Of a DNA stretch of 9,205 nt, positions 4,367 to 9,205 are shown piece after piece. The stretch lies in assembly GCA_902772565.1 (NCBI GenBank), contig CACYBJ010000160.1, positions 1 to 9,205 of the forward strand, written 5' to 3'. The notes beneath the pieces were generated by a model. The model saw only the letters and a program-made list of their open reading frames with translations, searched no databases and was not told the origin of the DNA. Numbering within the stretch: position 1 is the first letter of the stretch; the number at the start of each line of letters is the position of its first letter. The DNA is from an uncultured Lachnospiraceae bacterium (GTDB taxonomy: Bacteria > Bacillota > Clostridia > Lachnospirales > Lachnospiraceae). Position numbers and translations under genes: made by a program.

Positions 4367-7300
4367 ATGAAGAAAAGAAGACGAAACAGACTTGTCAGCA
4401 TGTTTTTGTCTCTCGTGATTCTGGTAACAAACGCTTGCGTGAATTTGCCGACGGAATCACATGCCTACTGGCATGAAGAGTGGGACGACTATGCGACCTG
4501 TGAGCACTGTGGCGAAACTCTTGAGTATGATGACGCTTTTTGTGACTGCGGTGGCGGTGCGCCTCATTGCTCCGAAGAGTTTAACAGCAGCTGCTGGGAG
4601 GAGTACCATTGTAATGAATGCGGACAGTGCGAAGCGGACATTAGTATCTGCGACGACTGCGGCCGTTGTTTTGAGTGCTATACACTGGAGGGCGATATAG
4701 AAGCCCACTGTAATGAGTGCGGAAACTGCGGAAGCGAGATCTGCGAAACCTGCAGTGACGAGATGCCCATCTGTGTAATGTGCTGCATTACCGAAAAACA
4801 ATCTCACTGCCCGTGGTGTGAAGGATGCTATGAAGGTGACGGACTGGAGAAATGTGAATACAGTCATGACACCTATGGTTTTTGGATGTGTACCGAGTGC
4901 TGTGAAGCCGAAGGCAGCCACTGTCCGAACTGTGGTGTTCATGTTCCGGAAAATCCCGACGTTCACGGCTGGTGCGCATGCGGCGGCGATCATTGCTACG
5001 AATGTAGCGACAATGCCGAAATGTACTGCTGTAACGAATGCGGCGCCATTTATTGTGAGGTAAATGGCGACGACATGGAAAATATATGTCAGGATTGCCA
5101 TTACTGTCTTGACTGTGCCTTCGAAAATCTCAAGCACTGTCCCGAGTGTGAAGAGTGCGGTAACGATCCCTGTGAGGACGGCGGTCAGCACTGCGTAAAC
5201 TGTTGTGAGAAATGCGAAAACTGTGACGTCTGCCTTTTCGGGGACGGAATCGAAAAGTGCGATGAATGCGGTCTTTGTCTGGAATGCTGCCGTGAAGCAG
5301 CAAAAGAATATGGCTGTGACTGCGGTGAATACTGTATCACCGACTCCGATTTCGAAGGACATTTCTGTGAAAACTGCAACTCCTGTTTCGATGAAATAGA
5401 ACAGTGCGAGTACTGTGGTCTTTGTGAGGAATGCTGTCAGGGAAACAGCGATTGTTACGAAGGACTTTGTGTAGAGAATCCCGAATACGAAGATCATTTT
5501 TGCGAATACTGCGGCAGATGCGGACACGAAGTGGACATGTGCGATACCTGTATTGAAGACGGAGACCACAGATGCGTTGAATGCTGTCTTGAAGAGACCG
5601 AACGTGCGGGTTGTGAACACGAAATATGCATGAATTCGGATTATTGGAGATGCCATTACGATTCGACCAATCATGTTTGTTATGAGACACCCAATCATTT
5701 CTTTTACAGGGTTAGCAACGGCAGACTAATTTCTTCCTCTTTCTGCGCCAAATGTGGTGCTTCAAGGACGGCAACTCCGGTTATCACCCGTCAGCCTAAG
5801 GACATGAGTGTTCCGTTAAGTACGAATGAAAATCGTAAATTTGTTTCGTTTTCCGTACTGGCAATCTGTGACGATGAGCTTAGTTACCAGTGGTACGACG
5901 GAAACGACAATGCTTTAAGTGACTCTGATTCGACGTACGGTTCACAGACACCGAGGCTTACCACGTCTACGACCATCTGTCTTGCAGATGCCGACAGCTC
6001 AAACTATTTTATGAGCCTTCTTATCAAATCACGTTCGTATTATTGTAAAATAACCAATACCGTGACAGGTGAGTCGGTTGTGAGCAAAACCGTAAAACTC
6101 AGTAATAATCATGCTATGGACGAATGGAGGTCCGACAATCTTTCCACATCCCACTCCGTGGTATATGTTCCGCAGGGTGGTGGAAGCATGAAGATTTCCT
6201 GGAGCGACTCCAATACACATTCGCTTCATTGTTCAGGTGGTTTGTGTTCTGTTGAACCGACAAAAACGGAAGAACATGTGTGGAGCAGATATACAACCGA
6301 CGACTATCCGGCTTACAAAAACAATGCCGGAGTGAAAGTTGAAGGCTATGCCAAGAGGGTGTGCCTTGTCTGCGGCAAGGCCGAATACAAGGAATATGAA
6401 TATGTAGATCCCCATGAGCATGTATGGTCGGATACATATGTTCCGATAAGCCAAGTTTATTCCAAAACCGACAAATACGGAAAAGAAAAGACATATACGG
6501 ATACCAGACATCATGCACATCCGTGTACAGTGATTGGTTGTACCGAATATCAAGATGTTGCTGAGCACTCATGGACTGCATGGGAGACAGTTGTTGCTGC
6601 CACCGATCATGAGACGGGAACGGCTAAACATACCTGTACCGAGTGTGGCTTTGAGGAGACAAAAGAACTCCCGATAGTAAAACATGTTCATACATTCTGC
6701 GATAAAGACTACAGGAATAACTGGTATTCTCTTGACGATGAAAGAGCGTACGTAGGCAAGAACAACAGAACACACTATGTTTACTGTACAGGTGAAGTAT
6801 GGGATGAGAGCGAGGGCAAATATGTTCCCTGCCGTGCAAAGGGACATGTTGAACCGCATCACTATTCATTTAAACAGTTAGACAGTGGGGACAATTATGT
6901 CCAACTCGAGTGTACCTGCCGATGCGGTTTCGACAGGATATACACAGCCTACGATACTCATAATCAGTACTCCTCGAGAGAGGCTCATAACCTTTTTGCG
7001 GAATTTGGTGATATTACCGTTTATCCGCCGGCATATTCCGAAAAGGGCAAATACTCGGGTGCGGCATGGGCTTTATGTTATAACGACGGAAATCCTTATA
7101 CCTGTATGGAAAAGGGTATGCCGATTCCGGTTCTTCCGGGCTCCAGAGTTGTAATCAATGCCGATGACGGTCTCAGGTATAGAACCCTGAATGACTGGTT
7201 AATCTCGACCATGCCACATGATAAGGAAAGCGTGATGACTGCAATTTCCGGCAATAATCAGATTACGATTATTATGCCGGACTACGACCTTTACGTAGGT

Positions 7301-9184
7301 TCCGGATCTGATACGCTTTGTGATCATCCCGACAGCAGTACTTACCGTGAGTATGTTGAAGGATCCGATATAGAACCCACATGTACAAAGAACGGTAAGG
7401 AAAAAGATCTTAAGTGTACGCTTTGCAATGTTATTCTTGAGTACGGAAAGGAAATACCGGCGCTCGGACATGACTTCGTACTTGATGAAGACACTGTAAA
7501 GACACCGGATTGTACACACAAGGGTTACGAGGGTACCCAAGTATGTTCTCACTGCGGAAAGACACAGCGCGGAAGCGAAATACCGGCACTCGGACACAGA
7601 CCGGCATACTATGATTATGAGTATGACAATTATGAAAGCCAGCTTTCAAAACTTCACTGGATAAACTGCGGAGACTGCGATCAACCGATTACACAGACCA
7701 GGGAAGCACATGATTTCGTTGAAATGACTTCAAACGGAAAAGATTACCTTGTATGTACCGACTGCAATTATGTTCAGGATAAAGTTCTTGTGAACAATCG
7801 TAATGAGCACAGATGCGGAGGCGTTACGGTAAGACTTCACTATGATGTTGACAATACTGCCGTAAAGGAAAACTTCAGGCTGCGTTATTATCCGAATACC
7901 GTAAGTGATGAGGATATTCTCCTCGACATGAAGAAAGCGGTTTCGACTCTCGGAACCGAGTACACATGTTTCTATGCGGATAATTCGATAGATTCGGATT
8001 CTTATTACATAACCACTCGTACTTCGGGAGGTAAGACCGACAGATGGAAGCAGGGAGATCTTACAGTACTGAACCCTCCGGAATATGTCATGGGCAAAAC
8101 AATGAAGATGGCCATTACCGTTGTGGGTGACGATGAAGTCGTTCCTTACATCGAAGAAAGGGCTAATCCGAATTTTGTTGCAGACCTGTATAGGAGCCAC
8201 GAACATAGCTACGGAGAATGGACCGAAAAAGACAATGTGGACAGCAGGACATGCGGTATCTGCGGCAACAAACAGACAATTACCCGAATTTACGGAACCA
8301 GCCGTTTTGATACATCCATTGCATCGGCAGAGCAGTTAAAGACCGTGCTGGGTGTTTCGAAATTCGACTCTGTGGTAGTTGCAAGCGGTACCGGATTTGC
8401 AGATGCCCTTGCAGGCAGTTATCTTTCATCTGTAAAGGATGCCCCGATACTCCTTACTGCAGGCAGCAATGCGGTTATGCAGCAGACGGCCGATTATATT
8501 AAGAATAACTTAAGACTCGGCGGTACAATCTATATCCTCGGTGGTGAAGGAGCCGTACCGGCAGCCTTTGAAGAGCTTGTGGAAGGAAAAGGATTTACCG
8601 TTAAGCGACTTGCCGGTAATAACCGTTTCGATACAAACATTGAGATACTTAAGGAAGCCGGAGTTAAGTCCGGAGATGACATTCTTGTCTGCACCGGTGC
8701 GGATTTTGCGGATTCACTTTCGGCATCGGCAGTAGGAAAGCCGATACTTCTTGTACCGGGATCTCTTACCGCAACGCAGAAGACCTTCCTTTCCGAACTC
8801 GGAACCAACACGCAGTTCTATCTCATAGGAGGCGAGGGTGCTGTAAGCACAGGTATCGCAAATGCGCTTACTGCCTACGGAAAGACGGAAAGAATTGCAG
8901 GAATAAACAGATTCGAGACATCAGTAAAGATCGCGGAGAAGTTCTTTAACAATCCGAATAAGATTGTCATGGCATATTCCCAGCAGTTCCCTGACGGACT
9001 TTCTGCAGGACCTCTTGCGGCAAAACTTAAGGCGCCGCTCATTCTCACTCTTACCAGTAAGAAGTGGGCACCCGTTGCATCGGCCTATGTTTCAGACAAC
9101 AATCTGAACATAACTGAAGGCTACGTGCTCGGCGGACCAACCCTTATCGACAAGGCAACAGCCGAATCGATAGTAGGAGCCTAA
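4367..9184 (+). CDS. Giant secreted cell-wall protein: cysteine-array domain plus three CWB2 anchors
   Basis: A 1605-residue exported protein. Order: basic n-region (KKRRRNR) and hydrophobic core (9-20) of a signal peptide, likely cut after S-H-A33; cysteine array (45-438, about 82 Cys); a lone CAKCG (460-464); Ig-like segment (471-580) with 'SYQWYDG' and 'SYYCKITNTVTGE', C501 and C560; His/Trp-CxxC repeats (about 636-863), such as 'HEHVWS' and 'HSWTAWE'; a segment of unclear fold (864-984) ending 'ITIIMPDYDLYV', faintly like the end of InlB-type repeats; 'IPALGH' repeats (985-1077); further CxxC pairs (1101-1133, 1296-1299); unknown segment (1147-1275); and three CWB2 modules (1308-1605). 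CWB2 (PF04122) modules hold proteins non-covalently to wall polymers, so this is a surface protein without sortase motif. No catalytic domain is recognised. It is transcribed alone from a strong promoter. The Cys-rich part could bind metal or form disulfides; neither is shown. Confidence 0.85.
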   Translation: MKKRRRNRLVSMFLSLVILVTNACVNLPTESHAYWHEEWDDYATCEHCGETLEYDDAFCDCGGGAPHCSEEFNSSCWEEYHCNECGQCEADISICDDCGRCFECYTLEGDIEAHCNECGNCGSEICETCSDEMPICVMCCITEKQSHCPWCEGCYEGDGLEKCEYSHDTYGFWMCTECCEAEGSHCPNCGVHVPENPDVHGWCACGGDHCYECSDNAEMYCCNECGAIYCEVNGDDMENICQDCHYCLDCAFENLKHCPECEECGNDPCEDGGQHCVNCCEKCENCDVCLFGDGIEKCDECGLCLECCREAAKEYGCDCGEYCITDSDFEGHFCENCNSCFDEIEQCEYCGLCEECCQGNSDCYEGLCVENPEYEDHFCEYCGRCGHEVDMCDTCIEDGDHRCVECCLEETERAGCEHEICMNSDYWRCHYDSTNHVCYETPNHFFYRVSNGRLISSSFCAKCGASRTATPVITRQPKDMSVPLSTNENRKFVSFSVLAICDDELSYQWYDGNDNALSDSDSTYGSQTPRLTTSTTICLADADSSNYFMSLLIKSRSYYCKITNTVTGESVVSKTVKLSNNHAMDEWRSDNLSTSHSVVYVPQGGGSMKISWSDSNTHSLHCSGGLCSVEPTKTEEHVWSRYTTDDYPAYKNNAGVKVEGYAKRVCLVCGKAEYKEYEYVDPHEHVWSDTYVPISQVYSKTDKYGKEKTYTDTRHHAHPCTVIGCTEYQDVAEHSWTAWETVVAATDHETGTAKHTCTECGFEETKELPIVKHVHTFCDKDYRNNWYSLDDERAYVGKNNRTHYVYCTGEVWDESEGKYVPCRAKGHVEPHHYSFKQLDSGDNYVQLECTCRCGFDRIYTAYDTHNQYSSREAHNLFAEFGDITVYPPAYSEKGKYSGAAWALCYNDGNPYTCMEKGMPIPVLPGSRVVINADDGLRYRTLNDWLISTMPHDKESVMTAISGNNQITIIMPDYDLYVGSGSDTLCDHPDSSTYREYVEGSDIEPTCTKNGKEKDLKCTLCNVILEYGKEIPALGHDFVLDEDTVKTPDCTHKGYEGTQVCSHCGKTQRGSEIPALGHRPAYYDYEYDNYESQLSKLHWINCGDCDQPITQTREAHDFVEMTSNGKDYLVCTDCNYVQDKVLVNNRNEHRCGGVTVRLHYDVDNTAVKENFRLRYYPNTVSDEDILLDMKKAVSTLGTEYTCFYADNSIDSDSYYITTRTSGGKTDRWKQGDLTVLNPPEYVMGKTMKMAITVVGDDEVVPYIEERANPNFVADLYRSHEHSYGEWTEKDNVDSRTCGICGNKQTITRIYGTSRFDTSIASAEQLKTVLGVSKFDSVVVASGTGFADALAGSYLSSVKDAPILLTAGSNAVMQQTADYIKNNLRLGGTIYILGGEGAVPAAFEELVEGKGFTVKRLAGNNRFDTNIEILKEAGVKSGDDILVCTGADFADSLSASAVGKPILLVPGSLTATQKTFLSELGTNTQFYLIGGEGAVSTGIANALTAYGKTERIAGINRFETSVKIAEKFFNNPNKIVMAYSQQFPDGLSAGPLAAKLKAPLILTLTSKKWAPVASAYVSDNNLNITEGYVLGGPTLIDKATAESIVGA
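4499..5680 (+). repeat. Cysteine-array domain (residues 45-438)
   Basis: By hand count, about 82 of 394 residues are Cys (about 21%), mostly in overlapping CxxC steps (about 37), with Asp and Glu filling much of the rest. A recurring CxxCC motif occurs at residues 136, 175, 276, 304, 353 and 403. 'HCNECG' starts at 81 and 114, and 'HCPWC' at 147, each 33 residues apart. 'HFCENC' (332) and 'HFCEYC' (377) are 45 apart. 'GDGLEKC' (157) and 'GDGIEKC' (292) also echo. The units are clearly diverged copies, not recent duplications. The pattern is knuckle-like, as in zinc ribbons, but no known domain fits with confidence. Confidence 0.8.
7319..7597 (+). repeat. 'IPALGH' CxxC surface repeats (residues 985-1077)
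   Basis: Two adjacent copies with the pattern P-x-C-T-x-x-G, then C-x-x-C, then 'EIPALGH', which ends at residues 1035 and 1077. The spacing is exactly 42 residues (126 bp), and at DNA level the GAAATACCGG stretches at 7451 and 7577 are almost identical, so this is a relatively recent duplication. Such repeats are common in large surface proteins of Lachnospiraceae and related Clostridia; their role is unknown. Confidence 0.7.
8288..9181 (+). repeat. Three CWB2 cell-wall-binding modules (residues 1308-1605)
   Basis: Each module opens with a G-x-x-R-F-(D/E)-T signature: 'YGTSRFDTS' (R1313), 'AGNNRFDTN' (R1420) and 'AGINRFETS' (R1515). It continues with 'FADAL', 'FADSL' or 'FPDGL' and a 'YILGGEGAV', 'YLIGGEGAV' or 'YVLGGPTLI' strand-turn. 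In Clostridioides difficile three CWB2 modules pack as a trimer-like unit that holds S-layer proteins to an anionic wall polymer; the same count here supports a complete anchor. The protein ends shortly after the third module. Confidence 0.9.
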
Positions 9185-9205
9185 CATCCAACCCCCTCCG
9201 GGTAA
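9185..9205 (+). other. Possible left arm of a terminator, cut by the window edge
   Basis: Right after the TAA stop comes CCCCCTCCGGG, resembling the left arm of the hairpin at 4050-4079. The other arm, if any, lies outside the window, so this is only a suggestion. Confidence 0.25.

Noticed and set aside
4427..4438. C24 of the large protein as a lipoprotein cysteine
   Set aside because: The preceding residues T-N-A lack the Leu/Val/Ile expected at position -3 of a lipobox. A signal peptidase I site after S-H-A33 fits better, and CWB2 modules already supply anchoring.
5087..5101. CQDCH (residues 241-245) as a c-type haem attachment site
   Set aside because: Only one CxxCH occurs among about 37 CxxC steps, which is expected by chance in so Cys-rich a sequence. 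No other cytochrome feature is present.
4457..5698. A 413-codon open frame on the minus strand that looks like a membrane protein (rich in Ala, Thr, Val, Phe)
   Set aside because: It lies in exact codon register opposite the cysteine array. Sense TGC, TGT, GAA and GAC codons read backwards as Ala, Thr, Phe and Val. Antisense stops require Leu or Ser codons that are rare there. It is a composition artefact with no promoter or ribosome site seen.

Overview
The window looks like a chromosomal segment of an anaerobic, Gram-positive Clostridia, most likely a gut or rumen Lachnospiraceae (Butyrivibrio-like). This is inferred from the genes: a triple cell-wall-binding-repeat-2 (CWB2) surface protein, a DUF2156 protein, CxxC / 'IPALGH' surface repeats, strong AGGAGG-type ribosome binding sites and moderate base composition. 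No rRNA, tRNA, CRISPR array, transposase or phage gene was seen. The species cannot be fixed from sequence reading alone.

Layout. Positions 47-1489 hold two genes on the + strand, 30 bp apart: a small split-barrel flavin (PNPOx-like) protein and a lipoprotein with an acidic linker and a DUF218/YdcF-type domain. They end at a hairpin cluster (1496-1607). Its last hairpin is a bidirectional terminator shared with the converging minus-strand DUF2156 gene (1606-2520). A 131-bp divergent promoter region separates that gene from a GNAT acetyltransferase (2652-3287). Both promoters sit so close to the start codons that leaderless transcripts are predicted. Next, behind a pair of tandem inverted repeats, comes a VanX/DdpX-type D-Ala-D-Ala dipeptidase (3385-4029) with all catalytic residues present and its own terminator.

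The second half of the window is one gene (4367-9184, 1605 codons) behind a 337-bp intergenic region. That region carries a near-consensus promoter, an upstream imperfect copy of the promoter region, and a roughly 118-nt leader able to fold into two hairpins. The product is a secreted wall protein with, in order: signal peptide; a cysteine array of about 394 residues with about 82 Cys; an Ig-like segment; CxxC/His-Trp repeats; two segments of unknown fold; 'IPALGH' repeats; and three CWB2 modules.

How the genes relate. There is no obvious pathway. Three products concern the cell envelope (DUF218 lipoprotein, D-Ala-D-Ala dipeptidase, CWB2 protein), and two neighbours carry GNAT folds. The best candidate for undescribed biology is the extracellular cysteine array anchored by CWB2. 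The sequence does not show whether it binds metal, forms disulfides or does something else.
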